From the NCBI GenBank assembly GCA_017517275.1, contig JAFWZX010000018.1, forward strand, positions 1-38,294: 38,294 nt of DNA. The letters are read 5' to 3'. Source of the DNA: Clostridia bacterium (GTDB taxonomy: Bacteria; Bacillota; Clostridia; UBA1212; UBA1255). Under the pieces are notes generated by a model. The model made no database searches. It worked only from the letters and a program-made list of their open reading frames with translations, and was not told the origin of the DNA. Made by a program: the position numbers and the translations under genes. This document shows positions 8,587 to 16,907 of the stretch, one piece after another (the first letter of the stretch is position 1; each line of letters starts with the position of its first letter).

Positions 8587-9660
8587 ATGGAACACAAAAT
8601 GGCTGTTATAGGATACGGCGGAATGGGTTCATTCCATGTAACAAGAATATTTGATATAATTCCTTCTATTAAGGTAGTAGGTATATGGGACGTTCAGGAA
8701 GAACGCCGTAATTTAGCAAAAAGTTTCGGTCTTATCGGATATGAATCGTTAGACGAGTGTCTGGCAGACCCGCAGACAGATTTGATACTTGTTGCTACTC
8801 CCAATAATTACCATAAAGATCTTTCTATCCGTGCCCTGCGCGCAGGTAAGAACGTTGTTTGCGAGAAGCCCGTTGCTATGAACGCTGCCGAACTGATGGA
8901 AATTATGGACGTTGCTAAAGAAACAGGCAAGGTTTTCACAGTACACCAAAACAGACGTTGGGATAAGGATTTTGTTATCGTTAAGAAAGTTATAGAAGAT
9001 AAAACAATCGGTACGCCGTACGTTTTCGAGAGCAGAGTTCAAGGTTCTAAAAGAGTCCTTTCCGGTTGGAGAGGCGTTAAGAAAAACGGAGGCGGCATGC
9101 TCCTTGACTGGGGAGTACATATGCTTGACCAGCTTATGTGGATGATTAAATCCCCTGTTGTTTCTGTTCGTGCAGAACTCTTTGAAGTTTATTCTAACGA
9201 CGTTGACGACAACTGCAGACTTCACATTCAATTTGAAAATGGAATAGTTGCCATGGTGCAGGTTGATACAAACTGTTTTATAAACCAGGCAAGATGGCAC
9301 GTTATGTGTACAGACGGCACGCTAATTATTAACGATTGGAGTTGTAACGGCAGAATGGTTCGCTTGCTTGACAATAAAGAACTTGAATGGACAAGCGAGA
9401 TTGTCTACACAGAAGCAGGTCCTACACGTACTATGGCCCCACGCCCGCGTGAAACCACTGAAGAGATTGAGCTGCCTGTAGTTAATCCTTCATGGTCTGA
9501 TTTTTATAACAACATTTGTGCTGTTATAGATAGTAAGACAAACGGAAGCAACGACGTAGAGCTTATTGTTAAACCGGAAGAAGCTTTACGTGTTATGAAG
9601 GTTATTGACTTGTTATTTGAATCAGCTAAGACAGGGCAAAGCATCAAATGTAATATCTGA
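8587..9660 (+). CDS. Gfo/Idh/MocA-family NAD(P)-dependent oxidoreductase
   Basis: A cytoplasmic sugar or cyclitol dehydrogenase-like protein of 357 residues. The Rossmann motif GYGGMG is at residues 9-14 and the family EKP motif with the catalytic Lys is in VVCEKPVAMN. The C-terminal domain has GGGMLLDWGVHMLDQ, containing the His/Asp region of the active site. I place the start at ATG 8587 because GAGGTG (8575-8580) is ideally spaced for it; a GTG at 8578 overlaps that site. The substrate cannot be read from sequence. Unlike the two paralogs at 11932-14406, the canonical cofactor motifs are intact. The stop codon abuts the recG stop. Confidence 0.88.
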   Translation: MEHKMAVIGYGGMGSFHVTRIFDIIPSIKVVGIWDVQEERRNLAKSFGLIGYESLDECLADPQTDLILVATPNNYHKDLSIRALRAGKNVVCEKPVAMNAAELMEIMDVAKETGKVFTVHQNRRWDKDFVIVKKVIEDKTIGTPYVFESRVQGSKRVLSGWRGVKKNGGGMLLDWGVHMLDQLMWMIKSPVVSVRAELFEVYSNDVDDNCRLHIQFENGIVAMVQVDTNCFINQARWHVMCTDGTLIINDWSCNGRMVRLLDNKELEWTSEIVYTEAGPTRTMAPRPRETTEEIELPVVNPSWSDFYNNICAVIDSKTNGSNDVELIVKPEEALRVMKVIDLLFESAKTGQSIKCNI

Positions 9661-11733
9661 TCACAGCGATATTTTGCTTGGTATTATGCTTTTAATGTAT
9701 TTTATATAATCATCATATTCTGATATGTTTTTTTCTAAAAGAAGCGCATCTTGTTGCGCTTCTTTTAATATGTCCGTGTCGCTGTAAAGATTTGCGATTT
9801 TAAACGGTGGCAAGCCGCTTTGCTGTGTCCCGAAGAAATCCCCCGGGCCGCGTAGCTCTAAATCTTTCTCGGAGATTTCAAAGCCGTCATTAGATTGCTC
9901 CATTATTTTCATTCTCGGTCCGTCGGACGCTCGTGTCACAAGCACGCAATACGATTGATCTGCTCCTCTGCCTACCCTGCCTCTTAGCTGATGAAGCTGA
10001 GCCAAACCGAATCTTTCCGCATTCTCAATTATCATTATAGTCGCCTTCGGCACGTCAACACCAACTTCTATAACCGTGGTTGAGAAAAGAACAGACGTCT
10101 TTCCGTTTACAAAATCTTCCATTACTGAGGCCTTGTCTTTAGCAGACATCTTGCCATGCACCAGACCAGTTGAAATTTTTTTCTCCACAAACGGGCTATT
10201 GGCATCAGTTGTCATTTTCTTGTAATTTTCCTCTACACTGAGCATATCACTTTCCCCCTGCTCTATTAAAGGATGAACTATATATACCTGTGCATTCTTA
10301 CGTGTAATTTGATCTGTTGCCCATTTATAAATATTCTCTCTTGCATCCGACTGTCTTACAAGTGTTATAACCGGTTTGCGCTGTGAAGGTTTACCTTTAA
10401 GTGTTGATATATCCAGGTCGCCGTAGAGCACCAGCGCCAGAGTCCTTGGAATCGGTGTTGCTGACATTACAAGTACGTCCGGGCTGATATTATCATCAGA
10501 GTTTTGAAGAATTTCCCGCTGCTTTACGCCGAAACGATGCTGCTCGTCCGTTATTACGATTCCCGGTCGGCGAAAAGTAACGCCGGCCTGGATAAGAGCG
10601 TGTGTGCCGATTATAATATGCGAAAAACCCTGTTTTATTTCCTCAAGCGCTTGCCTTTTCTCTTTAAGCGGCAGTGACCCTGTAAGCAGAGTAATTTTGA
10701 TCTTATCACCGCCCGGCATAGTAATATTATCCAGCATCTTATTTATATTACTATAATGCTGTCTTGCAAGAATCTCCGTGGGAGCCATAAACACTGCCGT
10801 ATATCCGCATAAAATTGCCTTTAGCATTGCAAGTACGGCAACAACAGTTTTGCCTGAGCCCACGTCTCCTAAAACCAGTCTGTTCATCGCCTTCGTGCTA
10901 TTCATATCGATTATTATGTCCTGCCACACTTTTCTTTGCCCTGCAGTTAGTTCAAATGGCAGACTGCGAATAAACTTATCAATAATTCCATTATCACTAT
11001 TTGCAAATGAAATCGCTCCGTCAGCAGCTTTTTTATCAGTTTTAATAAGCATCAGCATAAGCTGAATTATAAAAAGTTCTTCGTATACAAGTCTCTTTCT
11101 GGCCGCACAAATATCCGCTTCATTTTTTGGAAAATGAATATTTATCAGTGCTGTTTTCCTTGAAGGGAAACGACGCTTCTCAATGATATCCGAAGGAAGA
11201 TTTTCCTTAGGAGCCTTTGTTATGGCAAAAGCATTTTTTATAAATTTCCGCATCATATTCTGGGATAGGCCGGCAGAAAGAGGATATATCGGTTTTATTT
11301 CGAAGAAATCTCTGTCATTATCAGGATTAATTGTGAAAGCGGGATTGTTCATTTCAAGTGAATACACCCCTTGTGTCACGTTGCCAAATACAGCTATTTT
11401 CTGGTTTGGATAAAGTTTTTTTACATTATACACTTGATTAAACATAGTAATAACCACGCTACCGGTCATATCACTAAGTCTCATACTTGTTATTGTTAGA
11501 TTCGACCGGATATATTTGCTTTTTACATCGCTAATTGTGCCAATTAAAGTAATTGCAGTTTGAGCTGTAATATCTGCTCCCGTTATTTCACAAATTCTTT
11601 TGACGTTAGCACGAAATTCATAGCCTCTTGGATAAAGCGTAATCAAATCTTCGACACACCGAACTCCCAAAGCTTCAAGTTGCTTTGCTCTGGTCTGCTG
11701 TATTCCGGATATGGCAGTAAGCGGTGTGGTCAT
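9661..11733 (-). CDS. recG: ATP-dependent DNA helicase RecG
   Basis: This is a replication-fork reversal and recombination helicase. The N-terminal wedge/OB-fold region (1-230) starts with the helix-hairpin-helix-like SGIQQTRAKQLEALGV. The helicase core has Walker A GDVGSGKT (289-296), the DEQH box (396-399) with motif III MSATPIPRTL, and motif VI QLRGRVGRG. The length of 690 residues is normal. The ATG at 11733 has no ribosome binding site and lies 9 nt after a perfect -10 TATAAT, so the mRNA is probably leaderless; an in-frame stop upstream rules out a longer protein. The stop is directly opposite the stop of the plus-strand oxidoreductase. Confidence 0.96.
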   Translation of the reverse strand: MTTPLTAISGIQQTRAKQLEALGVRCVEDLITLYPRGYEFRANVKRICEITGADITAQTAITLIGTISDVKSKYIRSNLTITSMRLSDMTGSVVITMFNQVYNVKKLYPNQKIAVFGNVTQGVYSLEMNNPAFTINPDNDRDFFEIKPIYPLSAGLSQNMMRKFIKNAFAITKAPKENLPSDIIEKRRFPSRKTALINIHFPKNEADICAARKRLVYEELFIIQLMLMLIKTDKKAADGAISFANSDNGIIDKFIRSLPFELTAGQRKVWQDIIIDMNSTKAMNRLVLGDVGSGKTVVAVLAMLKAILCGYTAVFMAPTEILARQHYSNINKMLDNITMPGGDKIKITLLTGSLPLKEKRQALEEIKQGFSHIIIGTHALIQAGVTFRRPGIVITDEQHRFGVKQREILQNSDDNISPDVLVMSATPIPRTLALVLYGDLDISTLKGKPSQRKPVITLVRQSDARENIYKWATDQITRKNAQVYIVHPLIEQGESDMLSVEENYKKMTTDANSPFVEKKISTGLVHGKMSAKDKASVMEDFVNGKTSVLFSTTVIEVGVDVPKATIMIIENAERFGLAQLHQLRGRVGRGADQSYCVLVTRASDGPRMKIMEQSNDGFEISEKDLELRGPGDFFGTQQSGLPPFKIANLYSDTDILKEAQQDALLLEKNISEYDDYIKYIKSIIPSKISL
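9737..9766. terminator. Strong symmetric terminator inside recG, serving the ychF-oxidoreductase operon
   Basis: A perfect 12-bp stem, AAAAGAAGCGCA (9737-9748) with TGCGCTTCTTTT (9755-9766), encloses a 6-nt loop. On the plus strand the GC-rich part is followed by TTTTAA, so it can end transcripts that read out of the oxidoreductase gene 77 nt upstream. It lies inside the 3' coding part of recG, and its symmetry means it could also affect recG transcription. Confidence 0.7.
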
Positions 11734-11742
11734 AACGTCAAA

Positions 11743-11772
11743 ATTATAGCACGCTTTTCAAGAAGACTGCAA
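11743..11772 (-). promoter_or_regulatory. Promoter of recG, implying a leaderless mRNA
   Basis: On the minus strand a -10 TATAAT (11743-11748) and a -35 TTGCAG (11767-11772) are separated by 18 bp. Only 9 nt separate the -10 from the recG ATG, so the transcript would begin 3-5 nt before the start codon. Confidence 0.55.
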
Positions 11773-11856
11773 GTAATGATCAGGCATGTACCGTGTCAAT
11801 ATTATGCATTACTTTATCAAAAACGTTGAACACTGTCACAAAAACAAACTCAGGTA

Positions 11857-11901
11857 AAAAAGCAGCGTTCCAACGATAAGTTCGTCAGCCTGCTGCTTTT
11901 T
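11857..11901 (-). terminator. Terminator after the tandem oxidoreductase genes
   Basis: AAAAAGCAGC (11857-11866) pairs perfectly with GCTGCTTTTT (11892-11901), with further inner pairing ACGA/TCGT. Read on the minus strand it lies about 30 nt beyond the stop at 11932 and ends in a run of T, so it should terminate the 14406-11932 operon. Confidence 0.7.
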
Positions 11902-11931
11902 GTAGTCTGCTATAATATTTTCACGAAGCAA

Positions 11932-13146
11932 TTAGATCTTGTAGCCCATGTCTGCTGCATCTTTTGTGCAAGCCGGGAAATCCATTCCTGTGCCGTCTTC
12001 TCTCGGGAAAGGCGTACGATCGTCGTTTTCGATAAGCTTACGTTCCTCTTCATTGCGGAAATCCGGAATATAGTAAGTTGCGCCATCATTAAGAATACTG
12101 AGCCACGAGTAAATAGCTGTAGCTGTCATAGCTGCACCCTTGTATACGTCGAAGAATATAGGCGCGTCATTCTTTATAGCTTCAACCATATTGTGAATCA
12201 TAAAGAAGTCGCCGCCGCCGTGACCACTGTCTTCAGAAAGTTTTATGAGGTCTGTTTTCTCAGGTTCATATACCTGATACTGCTTGTAGCCCTCCGGAAC
12301 TTCCCAATGGTTAAATGTCAGCATGACCTTATTATTTTCAACACCGCGACCCATCTCAGCTGCTCCACGCTCACCCATAATACGGTAACCGCTGGGAGAA
12401 GCTGTCTGGTTACAACCACAGAAACGGCAAATAGCTCCGTTATCCATTACACAATGGATGTCTGTAATAGCATCTGCATTATGTCTGAAAGGAGCAACAT
12501 CCTTAAGTGCCGGACTATAAACTGCACGTGCATTTACTTTTACCGGCATAGCATTTGCCATATACATCAAAGGTCCCATAGAGTGGGTAATATAATAAGT
12601 ACGAGGATACCAAGCTCTCCAGTGGTTAACGCCTGGAGTCAAATATTTAAGTTCCTCTGTGCTGGATGGGTGATTATATTCACCATCTGCATAGAGAATC
12701 TTACCCAGCAAACCTTCGTGGCTAAGACGAGCCATCTCAAGACGAGTATTTGTAAACGGATAGTTCTCAGCTATCATGTATTTACAACCGGACTTCTCAA
12801 CCGCGCGGCAAAGATCAACACACTCTTTTAACGTTGCGCCGGCAATACACTCACTGATAACATGCTTGCCCTTTTCAAGAGCTTTGATTGCATACTTTGC
12901 ATGTTCATTAAAGTTGTTGCACAAAAATACAACGTCCATATCTCCTTCTATAAATTCATCAAAATCCTCATAAAAAGAAACACGGTCAAGCACACCGGCT
13001 TTTTCACAGATGTTCTTTACGTCGTTACGGCGAACTTCACTTTTATCGCAAACTGCCGTAACAACTGCACCTTCATATTTATTGATAATTCCTACGAAAC
13101 ATGCGCCTCTCCATAATCCAAACACGCCAAATTTTACTTCATTCAT
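11932..13146 (-). CDS. Gfo/Idh/MocA-family protein with altered cofactor and EKP motifs (copy 2)
   Basis: A 404-residue protein of the Gfo/Idh/MocA fold with a Rossmann-like N-terminus and an alpha/beta C-terminal domain. The usual GxGxxG is replaced by VFGLWRGACF at about residues 8-17. The EKP catalytic motif is replaced by VISECIAGAT, so the usual Lys is absent. MIAENYPF follows, as in a known non-EKP branch of the family. A strong AAGGAGG site precedes the ATG. It lies 39 bp downstream of a close paralog with the same changes (13186-14406), so it arose by tandem duplication. The substrate and reaction are unknown; nearby carbohydrate genes suggest sugar metabolism. Confidence 0.85.
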   Translation of the reverse strand: MNEVKFGVFGLWRGACFVGIINKYEGAVVTAVCDKSEVRRNDVKNICEKAGVLDRVSFYEDFDEFIEGDMDVVFLCNNFNEHAKYAIKALEKGKHVISECIAGATLKECVDLCRAVEKSGCKYMIAENYPFTNTRLEMARLSHEGLLGKILYADGEYNHPSSTEELKYLTPGVNHWRAWYPRTYYITHSMGPLMYMANAMPVKVNARAVYSPALKDVAPFRHNADAITDIHCVMDNGAICRFCGCNQTASPSGYRIMGERGAAEMGRGVENNKVMLTFNHWEVPEGYKQYQVYEPEKTDLIKLSEDSGHGGGDFFMIHNMVEAIKNDAPIFFDVYKGAAMTATAIYSWLSILNDGATYYIPDFRNEEERKLIENDDRTPFPREDGTGMDFPACTKDAADMGYKI

Positions 13147-13185
13147 TTTCTTAGCCTCCTTATGTGTTTTATATATATTAAAAAG

Positions 13186-14406
13186 TTAAATTCCTATGTT
13201 ATAGCCCTGTTTCTTCGCATCCATAGTAGAACAAGGAAGGGTAATACCGCTGCCGTCTTCTTTTGGAAACGGTGTAAGATCGTCATCTTCAACCTTCTTA
13301 CGTTCTTCTTCGTTAGAAAAATCGGGAATATGATACGTTTTGCCATCATTAATAACACTGCGCCATCCGTATATAGCCGTTGCACTCATCGCAGCTCCCT
13401 TATATACGTCAAAGAAATACGGGGTGTCATGCAAAAGGGCTTCGATCATATTATAGATGATATAATAATCACCGCCGCCATGACCAAAGTTCTCGGCTTT
13501 GCGCATTACTTCTGTTTTAACCGGGTTATACGTTTGAGTTCTGCTCATGCCTTCCGGAATCTGCCAATGATTGTAATGAGCATATACCTGTCCGGGCGGA
13601 ACAAGCCTACCGCACTCAGCTGAGCCTCTCTCTCCTACCACTCTGTAGCCGCTTGGAGTAGGCAGATCGCTGCTTCCTGAGAAACGGAACAAGGCACCGT
13701 TGTCCATCATACAGAACATCATGCCCATTGAGTCGTAATTCGGTCTGAAATCCTCAAATTGCTGAAGCTGAGGACTGTGAACCGCTCTGGCATTAACTGT
13801 TACCGGCATTGAATTCGTCATATACATCAAAGGTCCCATGGAATGTGTTACGTAATACGTACGCGGCATCCATGCTCTCCAATGATACTGATACGGCGTC
13901 AAATATCTTAATTCGCTCTCATCAGAGGGGTGATTATACTCACCTTCTGCGTATTGGATTATTCCTAGGTAACCTTCACGGCATAAACGAGCCATCTCAA
14001 GCTTGGAGTTTGTAAAAGGATAATTCTCTGCAATCATATATTTGCAGCCGGTTTCCTCTACAACTCTGCATAGTTCTACGCATTCTTTGATAGTAGAACC
14101 TGTCGTACATTCACTGATAACGTGAATACCTTTTTTCAAAGCGCGAATAGCATACGGAGCATGCATGTGAAAATTGTTACATAGCACAACGACATCTAAG
14201 CCACTGTCTATAAATGAATCAAAGTCGCTAAAACATTTTACCCCGGTAACGCCGGCTTTCTCACAAATGCTTATAGCTTGTTTGCAACGATCCTCAAGCC
14301 TGTCGCATACGGACACCAAAACAGCGCTATCTTTGAAAGTGTTAATCACTTGAACAAACGCTTCACCTCTCCACAATCCAAAAACACCAAATCTAATCTT
14401 ATCCAT
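13186..14406 (-). CDS. Gfo/Idh/MocA-family protein with altered cofactor and EKP motifs (copy 1)
   Basis: A 406-residue paralog of the next gene, similar along the whole length (FGLWRG, CNNFHMHAPYAI, AENYPFTN, HWRAWMPRTYYVTHSMGPLMYM). As in the paralog, GLWRG stands in place of GxGxxG and SECTTG in place of EKP. The C-terminal half has a Gly/His-rich stretch (GHGGGDYYI) that may bind substrate or metal; this is an inference. An AGAGAGGTC site precedes the ATG. It is the first gene of the pair, with a good promoter at 14446-14473, and is divergent from the polysaccharide deacetylase gene. Confidence 0.85.
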   Translation of the reverse strand: MDKIRFGVFGLWRGEAFVQVINTFKDSAVLVSVCDRLEDRCKQAISICEKAGVTGVKCFSDFDSFIDSGLDVVVLCNNFHMHAPYAIRALKKGIHVISECTTGSTIKECVELCRVVEETGCKYMIAENYPFTNSKLEMARLCREGYLGIIQYAEGEYNHPSDESELRYLTPYQYHWRAWMPRTYYVTHSMGPLMYMTNSMPVTVNARAVHSPQLQQFEDFRPNYDSMGMMFCMMDNGALFRFSGSSDLPTPSGYRVVGERGSAECGRLVPPGQVYAHYNHWQIPEGMSRTQTYNPVKTEVMRKAENFGHGGGDYYIIYNMIEALLHDTPYFFDVYKGAAMSATAIYGWRSVINDGKTYHIPDFSNEEERKKVEDDDLTPFPKEDGSGITLPCSTMDAKKQGYNIGI

Positions 14407-14445
14407 AGGTCGGGACCTCTCTTTACTTTGTCTTGAGTTGCCCGC

Positions 14446-14473
14446 ATTATATCATAATAAACTGCAAAATCAA
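14446..14473 (-). promoter_or_regulatory. Promoter of the tandem oxidoreductase operon
   Basis: On the minus strand a -35 TTGATT (14468-14473) and a perfect -10 TATAAT (14446-14451) are separated by 16 bp, about 40 nt upstream of the ATG at 14406. Confidence 0.65.
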
Positions 14474-14513
14474 CAAATAAATGAGATATATTTTCCGTCT
14501 TCTTCTCAGAACA

Positions 14514-14542
14514 TTGATAATGCCCGGGTACTGATATATAAT
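14514..14542 (+). promoter_or_regulatory. Promoter of the polysaccharide deacetylase gene
   Basis: A -35 TTGATA (14514-14519) and a perfect -10 TATAAT (14537-14542) are separated by 17 bp. The start of transcription would fall at or just before the GAGGTG ribosome binding site, giving a very short leader. Confidence 0.7.
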
Positions 14543-14559
14543 AAATCCGAGGTGACAAT

Positions 14560-15414
14560 ATGGCTACATGTTTACATGATATATCTATGCGTTTTCCGGG
14601 TGGAAAGAAGAAATGTCTGACACTCAGTTATGATGACGGCCATACGCAGGACGTACGGCTGTGCGAGCTTATGAAAAAATGGAATATTGCCGGTACTTTC
14701 AATATAAATACAGGCATGTATCCTCCTGAAGATACTATCCTCTCGTCGGATTATAAAGGCAGATTAACAAGAAGCAAATATAAAGAGGTGTACCTTTCTG
14801 CTCCCCTTTTCGAAATTGCTACTCATTGTTATACACATCCTTTTATCAACAAGCTTTCATTAGGTCAGGTAGCTTACGAAATAATGGAAGACAGGAAAAA
14901 TATCGAGGCTGATTTCGGCGGTATTTGTCGCGGGCATGCATACCCGTACGGAGTATACTCCAAAGACATAATAGATTTGTTTAAAACCTGCGGCATTGCT
15001 TATGCCAGAACGACAAAGGCAACTTTATCTTTTAACATTCCGGATAACTGGCTTGAGCTCAATCCCACGTGTCATCATGCGCATCCGGATTTAATGAAGC
15101 TCGCAGATACGTTTGTAAATGATTCACCGGTCAAAGATCCGTGGTTGTTCTATTTGTGGGGCCATTCCTTTGAATTCGACAACAATAATAACTGGTATAT
15201 TATTGAGAATTTCTTCGAGAAAGTCGCAAATAAAGAAGATATATGGTACGCCACAAACATACAGGTGTGCGATTATACAAATGCGTATAAATCATTGCAG
15301 TTCTCCGCTGACGGAAGAACAATTCACAATCCTACAAGTATAGAGATATTCCTTCGTTGCGATAATAAAATTGATCTCCGGATAGCTCCCGGAGATACAA
15401 TCGCGGTGGATTAA
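14560..15414 (+). CDS. Polysaccharide deacetylase (NodB-like) family protein
   Basis: A carbohydrate esterase-4-like protein of 284 residues. The metal and catalytic motifs are in order: SYDDGH (23-28, Asp25/Asp26), the His pair in THCYTH (His89 and His93), HAYPYG (126-131) and LWGHSFEF with His202. There is no signal peptide, so it probably acts in the cytoplasm, which is unusual for a cell-wall enzyme and suggests a soluble sugar or amide substrate. GAGGTG precedes the ATG. The gene is divergent from the two altered Gfo/Idh/MocA genes and may share a pathway with them. The aro operon terminator lies in its 3' end. Confidence 0.85.
   Translation: MATCLHDISMRFPGGKKKCLTLSYDDGHTQDVRLCELMKKWNIAGTFNINTGMYPPEDTILSSDYKGRLTRSKYKEVYLSAPLFEIATHCYTHPFINKLSLGQVAYEIMEDRKNIEADFGGICRGHAYPYGVYSKDIIDLFKTCGIAYARTTKATLSFNIPDNWLELNPTCHHAHPDLMKLADTFVNDSPVKDPWLFYLWGHSFEFDNNNNWYIIENFFEKVANKEDIWYATNIQVCDYTNAYKSLQFSADGRTIHNPTSIEIFLRCDNKIDLRIAPGDTIAVD
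15364..15396 (-). terminator. Terminator of the aro operon, inside the opposing deacetylase gene
   Basis: ATCTCCGG (15374-15381) pairs perfectly with CCGGAGAT (15389-15396) around a 7-nt loop. On the minus strand it is followed by CAATTTTATT. It lies 34 nt beyond the last aro stop codon (15430), within the final codons of the convergent gene. The spacer before the U-run makes it moderate in strength. Confidence 0.6.
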
Positions 15415-15429
15415 TTTATACGTTACGTT

Positions 15430-16461
15430 TCATAGTAAATCTGCAATATCGAAAATAAGTTTTTCCGTTTTATCCCAGCCGAGACACGGATCTGTGATTG
15501 ATTTGCCGTATACTTCGTCTGCACTTATAGCCTGGCAACCGTCTTCAAGATAGCTTTCGATGATAAAGCCTCTGAAAAGTTTATTCACCGCTTGGTCGTG
15601 ACGACAAGAATGGAGAACCTCTTTACAGATTCTTGGCTGTTCATAGTATTTTTTACCGGAGTTTGAATGATTAGTGTCTACAATAAACGCAGGATTTTCA
15701 ACTCCGGTTTTTTCATACATTTCACAGAGAAATTCCAAATCTTCATAGTGGTAATTTGGAATATTCTGACCGTGTTTATTCACAGAACCGCGTAAAATGG
15801 CATGTGTCAGAGGATTACCTGACGTTTCAACGTCCCATCCGCGATATATGAATTCATGACTGTGATGTGCCGCTTTGATGGCGTTCATCATAACAGACAA
15901 ATCACCACTGGTAGGATTTTTCATACCCACAGGCACGGTAATGCCACTGGAAACAAGTCTATGTTCTTGATTTTCCACACTTCTTGCCCCTACGGCAACG
16001 TATGACATAAGATCCGATAAATACCAATAGTTAGCAGGATACAGCATTTCGTCCGCGGTGGACATTCCAAGTTCTGTCAAAATTCTCGTATGCAGTGCTC
16101 GAATAGCCAATACGCCCTTAAACGGATTCGGCTTCTCGTTTGGGTCTGGCTGATGAAGCATTCCTTTATATCCGTCACCGGTTGTGCGCGGCTTGTTGGT
16201 ATACACTCTGGGAATGAGAATAAGCTTGTCTGTCACTTGCTCTTGAACCTTTTTAAGTCTACTGCAATATTCAAAAACAGCATCTCCTCTGTCAGCAGAG
16301 CAAGGCCCGATTATAAGTATTTTCTTTTGAGATTTTCCCGTGAAAACATCAGCAATTTCCTTATCCAATCTGGCCTTTACCTTGGCAGCCTTATCAGATA
16401 CGGGATACATTTGCTTTACTTCTTTTGGAATAGGAAGTTGTCGTTTGAATTCCATTGACAT
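15430..16461 (-). CDS. DAHP synthase, class I-alpha (AroG/AroF/AroH type)
   Basis: This enzyme condenses phosphoenolpyruvate with erythrose-4-phosphate, the first step to chorismate. The 343-residue sequence follows the enterobacterial class I-alpha type: IIGPCSADRGDA (PEP and metal site), RVYTNKPRTTGDGYKG, VGARSVENQEHR, GMKNPTSG and DTNHSNSGKK. It is the last gene of the operon, 23 bp after aroQ, with an AAGG site before the ATG. The operon also opens with a DAHP synthase of the unrelated I-beta subclass, so the cell has two versions in one transcript, probably with different feedback control. Which amino acid inhibits it cannot be read here. Confidence 0.94.
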   Translation of the reverse strand: MSMEFKRQLPIPKEVKQMYPVSDKAAKVKARLDKEIADVFTGKSQKKILIIGPCSADRGDAVFEYCSRLKKVQEQVTDKLILIPRVYTNKPRTTGDGYKGMLHQPDPNEKPNPFKGVLAIRALHTRILTELGMSTADEMLYPANYWYLSDLMSYVAVGARSVENQEHRLVSSGITVPVGMKNPTSGDLSVMMNAIKAAHHSHEFIYRGWDVETSGNPLTHAILRGSVNKHGQNIPNYHYEDLEFLCEMYEKTGVENPAFIVDTNHSNSGKKYYEQPRICKEVLHSCRHDQAVNKLFRGFIIESYLEDGCQAISADEVYGKSITDPCLGWDKTEKLIFDIADLL

Positions 16462-16484
16462 AATATACAGCCTTCTTTCTTCTT

Positions 16485-16907
16485 TTACACAGATGCTCTT
16501 AGGTACTCAATTGCCTCAACGTAACCGTCAAAGCCGCGACCTGCGATTGTTTTGCAGGCATACAGCGATACGTATGAAAATTTACGAAAATCCTCTCTTG
16601 TGTTTATATCTGAAATGTGTACCTCAACAGTAGGTATGTTTACAGATTTGAGTGCATCGAGAATCGCAACACTTGTATGAGTATAAGCAGCAGGATTTAT
16701 TACAATCCCGTCAAACACGTTAAAAGCACTTTGAATTTTGTCAACAATCGCGCCCTCGTGATTTGATTGGTATATTTCAAATTCTATACCTTCGCAAGCT
16801 TTTTCAATCATTCTACATAATTCACTGTATGTATTTTTTCCGTATATTGCAGGCTCTCTGATGCCCAGCATATTTAAATTCGGTCCGTTTATAATCAACA
16901 ATTTCAT
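16485..16907 (-). CDS. aroQ: 3-dehydroquinate dehydratase, type II
   Basis: This enzyme converts 3-dehydroquinate to 3-dehydroshikimate, the third step of the shikimate pathway; type II enzymes are dodecamers. The 140-residue protein shows the family start LLIINGPNLNMLG, the catalytic Tyr in REPAIYG, the flexible-loop Arg, INPAAYTHTS, and the active-site His in EVHISDINTRE. The ATG overlaps the stop of aroE/K by 4 bp, so translation is coupled. Confidence 0.95.
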   Translation of the reverse strand: MKLLIINGPNLNMLGIREPAIYGKNTYSELCRMIEKACEGIEFEIYQSNHEGAIVDKIQSAFNVFDGIVINPAAYTHTSVAILDALKSVNIPTVEVHISDINTREDFRKFSYVSLYACKTIAGRGFDGYVEAIEYLRASV

